DNA from: SLAN01 sp964565375
GTDB taxonomy: Bacteria > Spirochaetota > Spirochaetia > DSM-27196 > SKKC01
Direction: 5' to 3'
NCBI GenBank assembly: GCA_964565375.1
Contig: CAZMEV010000125.1
Location: 1 to 7,939, forward strand
DNA: 7,939 nucleotides
This document shows, piece by piece, positions 1 to 5,612 of this stretch. A program made the translations under genes and the position numbers. Below the pieces are notes generated by a model that saw only the letters and a program-made list of their open reading frames with translations, was not told the origin of the DNA and did no database searches. Each line of letters starts with the position of its first letter. The stretch's first letter is position 1.

Positions 1-55
1 GTAGAGCAACGCCCTTTTAAGGCGTGGGTCGCAGGTTCGAATCCTGCGCGGCTCA
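1..55 (+). tRNA. tRNA-Lys (anticodon TTT), 5' end cut by window edge
   Basis: The visible part covers the end of the D-arm (GTAGAGC), the whole anticodon arm, the variable loop and the T-arm. The anticodon stem ACGCC/GGCGT (9-13 with 21-25) encloses the loop CTTTTAA, which places TTT at 16-18 and so gives lysine. The T-arm is GCAGG-TTCGAAT-CCTGC (31-47), followed by the 3' acceptor strand GCGGCTC and discriminator A at 55. CCA is not encoded, because AAAAAT follows. About 20 bases of the 5' end (acceptor strand and first part of the D-arm) lie outside the window. Part of this gene is repeated 81 bases downstream. Confidence 0.95.
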
Positions 56-96
56 AAAATAAATTGTTGCGGGGTAATGAGATAAGAAAGCGTGTG

Positions 97-113
97 TTTA
101 CGGCGTGGGTCGC
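97..113 (+). repeat. Partial direct repeat of the tRNA-Lys anticodon region
   Basis: Bases 97-113 match bases 16-32 of the tRNA-Lys gene at 16 of 17 positions, including an unbroken 12-base block GGCGTGGGTCGC (21-32 and 102-113). The copy covers the anticodon, the 3' side of the anticodon stem, the variable loop and the first bases of the T-arm. The bases on either side of it do not form a tRNA. It could be the remnant of a decayed tandem tRNA copy or of an integrase attachment site. Chance is less likely at this length, but cannot be excluded. Confidence 0.55.
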
Positions 114-141
114 GAAATCGGCAGTATTTCGTTTACTTTTT
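113..141 (+). terminator. Weak candidate rho-independent terminator after tRNA-Lys
   Basis: The stem CGAAAT (113-118) / ATTTCG (126-131) encloses a 7-base loop and is followed by TTTACTTTTT (132-141). The T-run fits a terminator for the + strand tRNA transcript. The stem is only 6 bp and AT-rich, so it would be weak. No convincing terminator was seen for the convergent cardiolipin synthase gene in this gap. Confidence 0.3.
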
Positions 142-232
142 CGCCGTTCACCTTTCTGTTCCCTCTGTTCTGTCCCTGACGTTCAGGCGTCGTTTCCCGA
201 TACAGCTCACCGGAACAATCTTTCCATCTTTC

Positions 233-1696
233 TTAGAGATACGGGGCAAAGAGCCGCATGAGGCCGTCCCGAAGCTTCGCCGGCAGCGGGCGCGAGTCAA
301 CCTCGCGCTTGCTCAGGGCGTGCGAAACATCGATCTTTTCGTCGATCGCCCGCTCGAGCTCCATCGCCAGGCCCTCGTCGAACGACTCAAGCCCAAGTTC
401 AAAGTTCAGCCTGAGGCTGCGGGGGTCCCAGTTCGATGAGCCGATGAGCGAATACGCGCCGTCTATAACCATGAGCTTGCTGTGATCGAACGGGGGAGGC
501 GAAAGCCATACCCGGCATCCCCATTCGAGCACCTGCCACATCTGGGCCATGGAAGCCCATGCGACCATTTTGAGGTTGTTCTTTGCCGGAAGGACAATAT
601 CCACATTTACCCCCCTCATTGCACACGTGTTAATTGCTGAAATAAGGGAGCGTTCCGGCAGAAAGTAGGGGGTAACAATACGCACCGAGTGTCGCGCAAC
701 GGACATAGCCCCATGGAACGCCATGCTCATTTTGTCGAGGTCGTGGTCGGGACCATCCGGGATGGCGCGGGCAAGCACCGTTCCGGAGGCATGGTCGAAT
801 CCCGGAAACCACTGCTCGCCGGCAAGCCGCTCACCGGTGGTGAAGTACCAGTCCTCAACGAACGTAGTCTGCAGCTGCTCCACAACCGGCCCGTTTACCC
901 GGAAGTGCACATCGTGGGTCGGGTGCGCGGGATTACTTTTCAGAAGGTGATGGTCTCGAATATTCATGCCGCCGGTGAACCCGTGGAGGCCGTCGACAAC
1001 CATTATTTTGCGATGATTGCGCAGATTGAAATACGGCATTCGCCACAGAAAAAGCCCCGACATGAACGCCGCGGTACGCACTCCCTCGTGCCGCAGACTG
1101 CGGACAACCGACCGCTTCGAGTAGCGTGCCCCCACCGCATCGACAAGAACCCGGACATGCACTCCCCGCCGGACCGCCCGCCCGAGCGCCTTGACGAAAC
1201 GGTCTCCAACCGGATCACGCGAGAAGATATAGGTTGTGAGGCTGATGCTGTGCCGTGCCCGCTCGATAGCTTCGAGCATCGCGGGGTAGGCCTCGTCGCC
1301 GTCGAACAACGGTTCCACATGGTTTCCCTGCGTAAGCACAAGCCCGGTGAGTCGGGAGGTCAGGCGTGCCATTTCGATAAGGTGGTCGTTGTGCGAAGCA
1401 ATGTGACCGCGCAGCTCCTCCGGCGTGCAGGCCCATGTCTGCATCGGATGAACCCGTACGCTGTCATCGCCCCGGCGCACCACAGCCCTGCGCTGCACGC
1501 GGTTTATGCCAAGCAGCAGGTAGAGAATTGAACCGACAACCGGCGCGAGCCAGATCAGGCCCACCCATGCAACCGCCGCACGCGAGTCTCGTTTGTAGAG
1601 AATCGCGTGCCCCGCGGTGAACACCGAAAGTACGACCGTGCCAATCGCGGTAATAAGCGGCCAGAAGGTGACTATAAGTCCCTCAATCGACACCAT
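233..1696 (-). CDS. cls: Cardiolipin synthase (phospholipase D superfamily)
   Basis: This 487-residue membrane enzyme is the usual length for bacterial ClsA-type cardiolipin synthases, which join two phosphatidylglycerol molecules into cardiolipin and release glycerol. Two hydrophobic segments at about residues 7-28 and 41-63 anchor it in the inner membrane. Both catalytic HKD motifs are intact: H228-R-K230 with D235, followed by the GG-N turn TGGMNIRD, and H405-S-K407 with D412, followed by IGSSNWDPRS. These motifs separate it from single-domain phospholipase D proteins. The ATG start at 1694-1696 has only a weak AGGA 11 bases upstream. A small lipoprotein gene on the same strand ends 93 bases before it, so the two may be co-transcribed. 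The gene converges on tRNA-Lys. Other PLD-family synthases act on different lipids, but the two N-terminal membrane segments and the length favour cardiolipin synthase. Confidence 0.95.
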   Translation of the reverse strand: MVSIEGLIVTFWPLITAIGTVVLSVFTAGHAILYKRDSRAAVAWVGLIWLAPVVGSILYLLLGINRVQRRAVVRRGDDSVRVHPMQTWACTPEELRGHIASHNDHLIEMARLTSRLTGLVLTQGNHVEPLFDGDEAYPAMLEAIERARHSISLTTYIFSRDPVGDRFVKALGRAVRRGVHVRVLVDAVGARYSKRSVVRSLRHEGVRTAAFMSGLFLWRMPYFNLRNHRKIMVVDGLHGFTGGMNIRDHHLLKSNPAHPTHDVHFRVNGPVVEQLQTTFVEDWYFTTGERLAGEQWFPGFDHASGTVLARAIPDGPDHDLDKMSMAFHGAMSVARHSVRIVTPYFLPERSLISAINTCAMRGVNVDIVLPAKNNLKMVAWASMAQMWQVLEWGCRVWLSPPPFDHSKLMVIDGAYSLIGSSNWDPRSLRLNFELGLESFDEGLAMELERAIDEKIDVSHALSKREVDSRPLPAKLRDGLMRLFAPYL

Positions 1697-1761
1697 ATGG
1701 CTTTCGATCCTACAGGAGATATGGTGAGACGAGAAGCAGTGACAGCGCCCGAGCCCTTACG

Positions 1762-1783
1762 CCGGTCCGGCTGCTGTGACCGG
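1762..1783 (-). repeat. Inverted repeat between the small lipoprotein gene and cls
   Basis: CCGGTC (1762-1767) and GACCGG (1778-1783) can form a 6-bp GC-rich hairpin with a 10-base loop in the gap between the two - strand genes. No T-run follows in either direction, so it is not a classical terminator. It may stabilise or partly attenuate a shared transcript. The right arm lies just past the lipoprotein stop codon. Confidence 0.35.
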
Positions 1784-1789
1784 TTCCCA

Positions 1790-2287
1790 TCAGGGCCGCC
1801 ACTTAATCCGTCTCAATTGCTGGGTGAGCTGGAGCACGCCATCTTCAAAGAGCATACCCTCGCCGCGCGTGTCGGTCACCTCGCTGTCGGCCTCGTCGGC
1901 GAACGAGTGCTCGCGCTCAGTTTGCCCGTCGACGACTATTCGTGCTGTGAGATTCTCATTTCGCGCCGCTTCGAACTCTCGTGGCCTCACCACCATAAAC
2001 GCCGTCGAATCGTCTGCGAAGGCTTCCTCGGTTACGCTCCACGTATCTCCTTCATCGTCCCAGCCGCCGGTCCCCGCCCGATCGTCCGATGAGGGCTCCG
2101 CGCTCACCAGTTCGCCGTCGCTGTTTTGATACTGAAGAGATATAAGGTCGATGTTCTGCTCCATGGTCAGCTCGTAGGTAACGGTAAAGGTCTCCCGCGG
2201 GACCGGATCGCAGGCAGCGAGGAAGACCGCCATGGAAAGTATGAGAATTGCACTGCGGATTATCGGTGGTCGCGAACGTTCACCCAT
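1790..2287 (-). CDS. Small predicted lipoprotein of unknown function
   Basis: This 165-residue protein begins with a lipoprotein signal peptide: basic R4 and R6, a hydrophobic run from about residue 13, and the lipobox LAAC with the lipidated cysteine at 26. The mature part is acidic and looks rich in beta strands: FTVTYELT, then LISLQYQNSDGELV, then ARIVVDGQ near the end. This pattern loosely recalls small beta-sandwich lipoproteins with an MmpS-like layout, but I cannot assign a family. The residue after the cysteine is Asp (C-D). In enterobacteria Asp at that position retains lipoproteins in the inner membrane, but this rule does not hold in spirochaetes. No Shine-Dalgarno sequence stands before the ATG (2285-2287), and a -10-like hexamer lies 7 bases upstream. 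The gene precedes cls on the same strand and is divergent from the sugar-binding protein gene. The start is supported by the signal peptide beginning close to it. Confidence 0.8.
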   Translation of the reverse strand: MGERSRPPIIRSAILILSMAVFLAACDPVPRETFTVTYELTMEQNIDLISLQYQNSDGELVSAEPSSDDRAGTGGWDDEGDTWSVTEEAFADDSTAFMVVRPREFEAARNENLTARIVVDGQTEREHSFADEADSEVTDTRGEGMLFEDGVLQLTQQLRRIKWRP

Positions 2288-2294
2288 TGCTCAC

Positions 2295-2323
2295 AGTGTA
2301 ACGACTTGCGAGTGCATTATCGA
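2295..2323 (-). promoter_or_regulatory. Candidate promoter for the small lipoprotein-cls unit
   Basis: On the - strand, TCGATA (2323-2318, 4 of 6 to TTGACA) and TACACT (2300-2295, 4 of 6 to TATAAT) are 17 bases apart. The -10 hexamer ends 7 bases before the ATG, which would give a leaderless or nearly leaderless message and fits the missing Shine-Dalgarno sequence. A competing -10 is GATAAT (2321-2316), which has a better match but no good -35 and would still leave a leader without a ribosome site. Both hexamers are imperfect. Confidence 0.3.
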
Positions 2324-2337
2324 GCACTTTTTCGATA
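2318..2337. promoter_or_regulatory. Operator-like inverted repeat in the divergent region
   Basis: TATCGA (2318-2323) and TCGATA (2332-2337) form a perfect 6+6 dyad around an 8-base centre. The dyad lies about 65 bases before the sugar-binding protein start and about 30 bases before the divergent lipoprotein start. Its left arm coincides with the candidate -35 of the lipoprotein promoter. An overlapping hairpin AGTGC (2311-2315) / GCACT (2324-2328) runs into TTTTT, but no upstream + strand gene needs a terminator here. The placement suits a repressor or activator site. No regulator gene is visible in the window. Confidence 0.35.
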
Positions 2338-2401
2338 GCTTGCATCTGAAAGCGGTGCTATTCTTTACGGTATCTGACATATTCAAAGGAGTGGGCTCAT
2401 T

Positions 2402-3664
2402 ATGATTAAGCAATGTGCCTCGGTTCTCATTGTTTGTTTGTGTGCTATTCCGCTGTTCGCCGGCGGTTCCGCGGAAGAAGTTCCGGATGATGCGGTCGAG
2501 CTGACACTTGGGTCGTGGCGTACCGATGATGTCGACCAGATGGGCCGAATCCTCAGCGCGTTCCACGAGGAACATCCTAATATCCGGGTGAATTTCGACC
2601 CGACCAACCCGCCCGACTATAATGCAACCCTGCGCCTTCAGCTCGAATCGGGAACCGGGCCCGACGTGTTCTATTCCCGCAGTTACGAGACCGGACGTGA
2701 TCTCTTCGCCGACGGCTATAAGGTTGACCTCGGCGATCAGGCGTTTGTCTCCGAGCGATTCGATCGCGGAACGCTCGAACCGTGGCAGACCGCCGAGGGA
2801 GCGCAGTTCGGCATGCCGCTTCTCGCGGTATCACATGGCGTGTACTACAATGTGGAACTCTTTGACGAGCTCGGCCTCTCCATTCCCGAAACCTGGGACG
2901 AGTTTTTCGATGTGGCCGAGACAATCGCGGATGCCGGGTATATTCCCGTAGCAAACGGACTGGCCGATGAATGGGATATCACCGAGGTGTTCTGGATGAA
3001 CATTGCGCCGAGCGTCATCGGTGGCGCCGAAGGACGCAGCGCCTATGAGGCGGGCGAGCGCCCGTTTAACGACGACGCAATTGTAGAAGTGTTCGAAACG
3101 CTTGCCCGCGTTGAACCGTATCTTCCCGACGGCTATGAAGCGATTTCATACAACGACAGCAAAGCGCTGTTTCAGCTGCAGGATGCGGCAATGTGGTTTG
3201 ACGGATCGTGGACGGTCAGCGAGTTCGACGCCCAGGGCATGGATTTCGACTGGAGTATTTTCGCTCCCCCGGCACCTGCCGGCGGCGAAAGCCGTATAAC
3301 CTTCCACCCCGACGCGGGTATTGCCATTAACCCGGACAGTCCGCATCAGGAAGAGGCGCTGACATTCCTCGAATGGTTGTCCGGCCCTGAGGCTTCGGCA
3401 ATGTTCGGAAATGAGCTTGCCGGATTCTTCCCAATGGTCGCTGACGCACCGGAGCTCGAAAACGAACGCGCCAACACGTTCCTGCAGCTCAATGAAGGGC
3501 GGGAGACCGACGTTCGCTTTACGTGGCCGGTACTTATGAGCGGTGACCCGAGCGCGTACGAGCTTATTCAGCAGGGCTCAATCGGGGTCATTACCGGCGG
3601 TATGACGCCACGGGAGGCCGCCGACGCTCTGCATGAGGGAGTAATGAGCTGGTATACGCCCTGA
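2402..3664 (+). CDS. ABC sugar transporter substrate-binding protein (CUT1, family 1)
   Basis: This 420-residue exported protein should capture a sugar or oligosaccharide outside the inner membrane and deliver it to the permeases encoded next. A signal peptide covers residues 1-20, with likely cleavage after PLFA before GGSAEE. The cysteines at 5, 12 and 14 do not form a good lipobox, so it is probably soluble in the periplasm. Family 1 landmarks are visible: SGTGPDVF (83-90), the strand-loop YYNVELFDELGLSIPETWDEF (148-168), and the hinge-side signature LFQLQDAAMWFDGSW (256-270). In many relatives the QD of that signature is G-K or similar. The length is typical. The ATG at 2402 has a strong AAAGGAG (2385-2391) 10 bases upstream. 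The mature protein is acidic. The ligand cannot be told from sequence alone. A hairpin follows the stop codon. Confidence 0.93.
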   Translation: MIKQCASVLIVCLCAIPLFAGGSAEEVPDDAVELTLGSWRTDDVDQMGRILSAFHEEHPNIRVNFDPTNPPDYNATLRLQLESGTGPDVFYSRSYETGRDLFADGYKVDLGDQAFVSERFDRGTLEPWQTAEGAQFGMPLLAVSHGVYYNVELFDELGLSIPETWDEFFDVAETIADAGYIPVANGLADEWDITEVFWMNIAPSVIGGAEGRSAYEAGERPFNDDAIVEVFETLARVEPYLPDGYEAISYNDSKALFQLQDAAMWFDGSWTVSEFDAQGMDFDWSIFAPPAPAGGESRITFHPDAGIAINPDSPHQEEALTFLEWLSGPEASAMFGNELAGFFPMVADAPELENERANTFLQLNEGRETDVRFTWPVLMSGDPSAYELIQQGSIGVITGGMTPREAADALHEGVMSWYTP

Positions 3665-3667
3665 CCA

Positions 3668-3695
3668 GGGCGGGCCACAGGCGCCCGGTAACCGG
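3668..3695 (+). other. Intercistronic hairpin after the binding-protein gene
   Basis: GGGCG (3668-3672) / CGCCC (3682-3686), and the overlapping alternative CCGG (3685-3688) / CCGG (3692-3695), lie in the 74-base gap before the first permease. There is no T-run, so it is not a strong terminator. In other binding-protein operons such as malE-malF, a structure in this position protects the upstream message, so that binding protein outnumbers permease. The same role here is inferred. Confidence 0.4.
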
Positions 3696-3720
3696 CACAA
3701 GGGACTAACCGGATAATCAA

Positions 3721-3730
3721 GGAGAAGGAG
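3721..3730 (+). promoter_or_regulatory. Ribosome binding site that sets a TTG start
   Basis: GGAGAAGGAG contains AAGGAG (3725-3730), 8 bases before the TTG at 3739. The next in-frame ATG is at residue 29, inside the first membrane segment, so the TTG is the start. Confidence 0.75.
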
Positions 3731-3738
3731 AACGGCCG

Positions 3739-4662
3739 TTGAGCATTCGTAAAGCTACACTCAGGCAGAACTGGTCGTGGGTACTGTACCTTCTGCCGGC
3801 GCTCGCGGTGTACACGGCGTTCATGGCCGTACCTCTTTTTCGCAGTCTGCAACTGAGTCTCTATACCGGCCGGGGCTTTAACCTGGACACCTTCGTCGGC
3901 CTCTTTAACTACCGACGGCTGTTCTCGCCCGGGCCGGTCGCCACACGTTTCTGGGGGGCGTTTGCGAACACGTGGATATTTTTCGGCGTCCATATGATCG
4001 TACAGAACTCGCTGGGCCTGCTCTTCGCGAGCCTGCTCGCGTCCCGCGGGATGAAGTTCGCCCCAGTCTATCGAACCATTATTTTCGTGCCCGCGACGCT
4101 CGCCATTGTGGTAACCGGATTTCTCTGGCGGCTGCTTCTGAACCCGCAATGGGGGGCGGTCAACAACATGCTCGAGGCAATGGGGCTGGATTTCCTCGCG
4201 CAGCCCTGGCTCGGCATGGAGGGCGTATCCCTGATCGTTATTTCGCTTGTTTCAAGCTGGCAGTGGGTCGGGATTCCCACCATGATCTTTCTCAGCCGGC
4301 TTCAGAGCATTCCGGATGATCTGCTGGACGCCGCCCAGATAGACGGCGCGGGTATCTGGGCGGTGTTCACGCGGGTGAAGCTTCCCCTGCTATGGCCGAT
4401 CGTCGGAGTCGTATCCATTCTTACCTTTACGAATAACTTCAACGCATTCGACGTCGTCTTCGCTATGGCCGGACCGAACGGACCGCCGAATTTTTCAAGC
4501 GATATATTGGGCACATACTTCTACCGCGTCGGTATTGCCGGTCAGCATCCCGTAGGGGTGCCTGACATGGGGCTCGGAGCGGCGGTGGCAAGTATCATTT
4601 TTGTGGTGCTGTTCGTCGGAGTGCTCGGTATGCGAGCGCTTTTCAGGTCACGGGAGGGCTGA
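3739..4662 (+). CDS. ABC sugar transporter permease, MalF/UgpA type
   Basis: This 307-residue inner-membrane subunit should form half of the sugar channel together with the next gene product. It has about six hydrophobic segments, the first near residues 14-33. The EAA loop that docks the ATPase is clear: DAAQIDGAGIWAVFTRVKLP (197-216), with the conserved D-G-A and final L-P. The short N-terminus, without the large extra periplasmic domain of E. coli MalF, is usual for CUT1 permeases such as UgpA or MsmF. Translation starts at TTG behind a strong Shine-Dalgarno sequence. The gene lies between the binding protein and the second permease in the standard order and is separated from the next gene by only 6 bases. 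The transported sugar is unknown. Confidence 0.93.
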   Translation: MSIRKATLRQNWSWVLYLLPALAVYTAFMAVPLFRSLQLSLYTGRGFNLDTFVGLFNYRRLFSPGPVATRFWGAFANTWIFFGVHMIVQNSLGLLFASLLASRGMKFAPVYRTIIFVPATLAIVVTGFLWRLLLNPQWGAVNNMLEAMGLDFLAQPWLGMEGVSLIVISLVSSWQWVGIPTMIFLSRLQSIPDDLLDAAQIDGAGIWAVFTRVKLPLLWPIVGVVSILTFTNNFNAFDVVFAMAGPNGPPNFSSDILGTYFYRVGIAGQHPVGVPDMGLGAAVASIIFVVLFVGVLGMRALFRSREG

Positions 4663-4668
4663 GAGGAT

Positions 4669-5502
4669 ATGCCTGCCGTACGCGATCGAACCCTGTCGGT
4701 TATGCCTCATCTGATTCTCGCCGCCTGGAGCATTATCGTGCTCGTGCCGCTGTGGGTCATGATCGTGAACTCGTTCAAGCACAGACTATCGATCTACAGA
4801 AGTCCCTTCGGACTGCCCGAACAGTGGATTTTCGACGGGTACCGGGCGGTCTTTACCGGGTCGAGTTTTCCGCGCTACTTCGCGAACAGCATAGCAATTA
4901 CCACAAGTTCAATTGCCATAATTGTTTTCTTCGCTGCGCTTGCCGCGTATGCGATCGCCCACTGGAAACACCCGGTGGCCCGGTTCGCCTTTCTCTTTTT
5001 TGTCGCCGGTCTGATGATTCCCATTCGAATTGGAAGCATTAACCTGCTCATGCTCATTCGCGATCTTGGACTCATGAACCGGCTGCTTGGACTCCTGCCG
5101 ATTTACGTTGCCATGGGAATGCCGGTCGGCGTCTTCGTGCTCACCGAGTTCATTAAAACGGTGCCTAACGAATTAAGCCAGGCAGCATACATAGACGGCG
5201 CCGGACGCTTCCGTATTTTCGCCTCCATAATCCTTCCGCTGACCCGTCCGGCCATGGCCACGGTGGCGATATATAACCTCGTTGTTCTGTGGAATGACCT
5301 CTGGTTTCCCCTTATTCTCATTCGAACCGAAAGCCGCCGCACCCTTATGCTCGGGGTAACCCGCCTGTTCGGCCAGTACCAGACCGACTGGACCCGAATC
5401 CTTGCCACACTGAGCCTTGCCACGATCCCTATCGTTATTCTGTATGTGCTTCTTTCACGGCAGTTTATCCGGGGGCTAACCGCCGGAGCCGTTAAGGAGT
5501 AG
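4669..5502 (+). CDS. ABC sugar transporter permease, MalG/UgpE type
   Basis: This 277-residue inner-membrane subunit is the second half of the CUT1 channel. It has about six hydrophobic segments, the first at about 13-35. The EAA loop is ELSQAAYIDGAG (168-179), ending at I-L-P190. The C-terminus QFIRGLTAGAVKE is the typical closing motif of this family. The ATG lies 6 bases after the upstream permease stop. The likely ribosome site is GGGAGG (4652-4657), inside the upstream gene, 11 bases away. A closer GAGAGGA sits almost against the ATG. This points to translational coupling. The gene ends in two consecutive TAG codons. No terminator with a T-run was found in 5503-5576. The ATPase partner (MsmK/MalK type) is not in the window and is probably encoded elsewhere and shared. 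Confidence 0.93.
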   Translation: MPAVRDRTLSVMPHLILAAWSIIVLVPLWVMIVNSFKHRLSIYRSPFGLPEQWIFDGYRAVFTGSSFPRYFANSIAITTSSIAIIVFFAALAAYAIAHWKHPVARFAFLFFVAGLMIPIRIGSINLLMLIRDLGLMNRLLGLLPIYVAMGMPVGVFVLTEFIKTVPNELSQAAYIDGAGRFRIFASIILPLTRPAMATVAIYNLVVLWNDLWFPLILIRTESRRTLMLGVTRLFGQYQTDWTRILATLSLATIPIVILYVLLSRQFIRGLTAGAVKE

Positions 5503-5576
5503 TAGCCTCGCTTCTGTAGATGATCCCGGCCTCTCATCCCGGTCGTACAAATAGTACCTGAACTGCACGGTTTACA

Positions 5577-5605
5577 TTGAGAAAGCATTACACTCGTGCC
5601 ATACT
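5577..5605 (+). promoter_or_regulatory. Candidate promoter for the acidic lipoprotein operon, possibly leaderless
   Basis: TTGAGA (5577-5582, 4 of 6 to TTGACA) and CATACT (5600-5605, 4 of 6 to TATAAT) are separated by exactly 17 bases. Transcription would begin 7-8 bases after the -10, that is at or next to the A of the ATG at 5613. This agrees with the absence of any Shine-Dalgarno sequence before that ATG. The TTG of the -35 box could be mistaken for an upstream start codon. Confidence 0.45.
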
Positions 5606-5612
5606 TATCGAT

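Noticed and set aside
175..187. Palindrome CCTGA-CGT-TCAGG downstream of cls
   Set aside because: The stem is 5 bp with a 3-base loop and no T-run in the direction of cls, so a terminator call is not supported.
64..439. Two small overlapping + strand frames after the tRNA
   Set aside because: Neither has a ribosome site or protein-like composition, and both run into the antisense of cls.
689..1531. A 280-codon open frame on the + strand
   Set aside because: It lies wholly antisense to the cardiolipin synthase gene, whose both HKD motifs are intact, and its translation has no recognisable features. It is a by-product of GC-rich coding DNA.
1607..2092. A 161-codon + strand frame with an AGGAG-ATG pair near 1714-1723
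   Set aside because: It is antisense to the start of cls and to the lipoprotein gene, and the protein has no signal, domain or sensible composition. The ribosome-site match is most likely chance.
2311..2332. Hairpin AGTGC/GCACT followed by TTTTT, resembling a terminator
   Set aside because: It reads in the + direction with no + strand gene upstream to terminate, and the stem is only 5 bp. It is better viewed as part of the regulatory region.
5522..5541. Short direct repeat ATCCCGG twice after the second permease gene
   Set aside because: Seven bases is too short to be meaningful in DNA of this composition, and there is no third copy nearby or other structure.
5577..5612. TTG at 5577 as an upstream start of the acidic lipoprotein
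   Set aside because: It would place 12 extra residues ahead of a complete lipoprotein signal peptide, has no Shine-Dalgarno sequence, and the TTG fits better as part of a -35 element.
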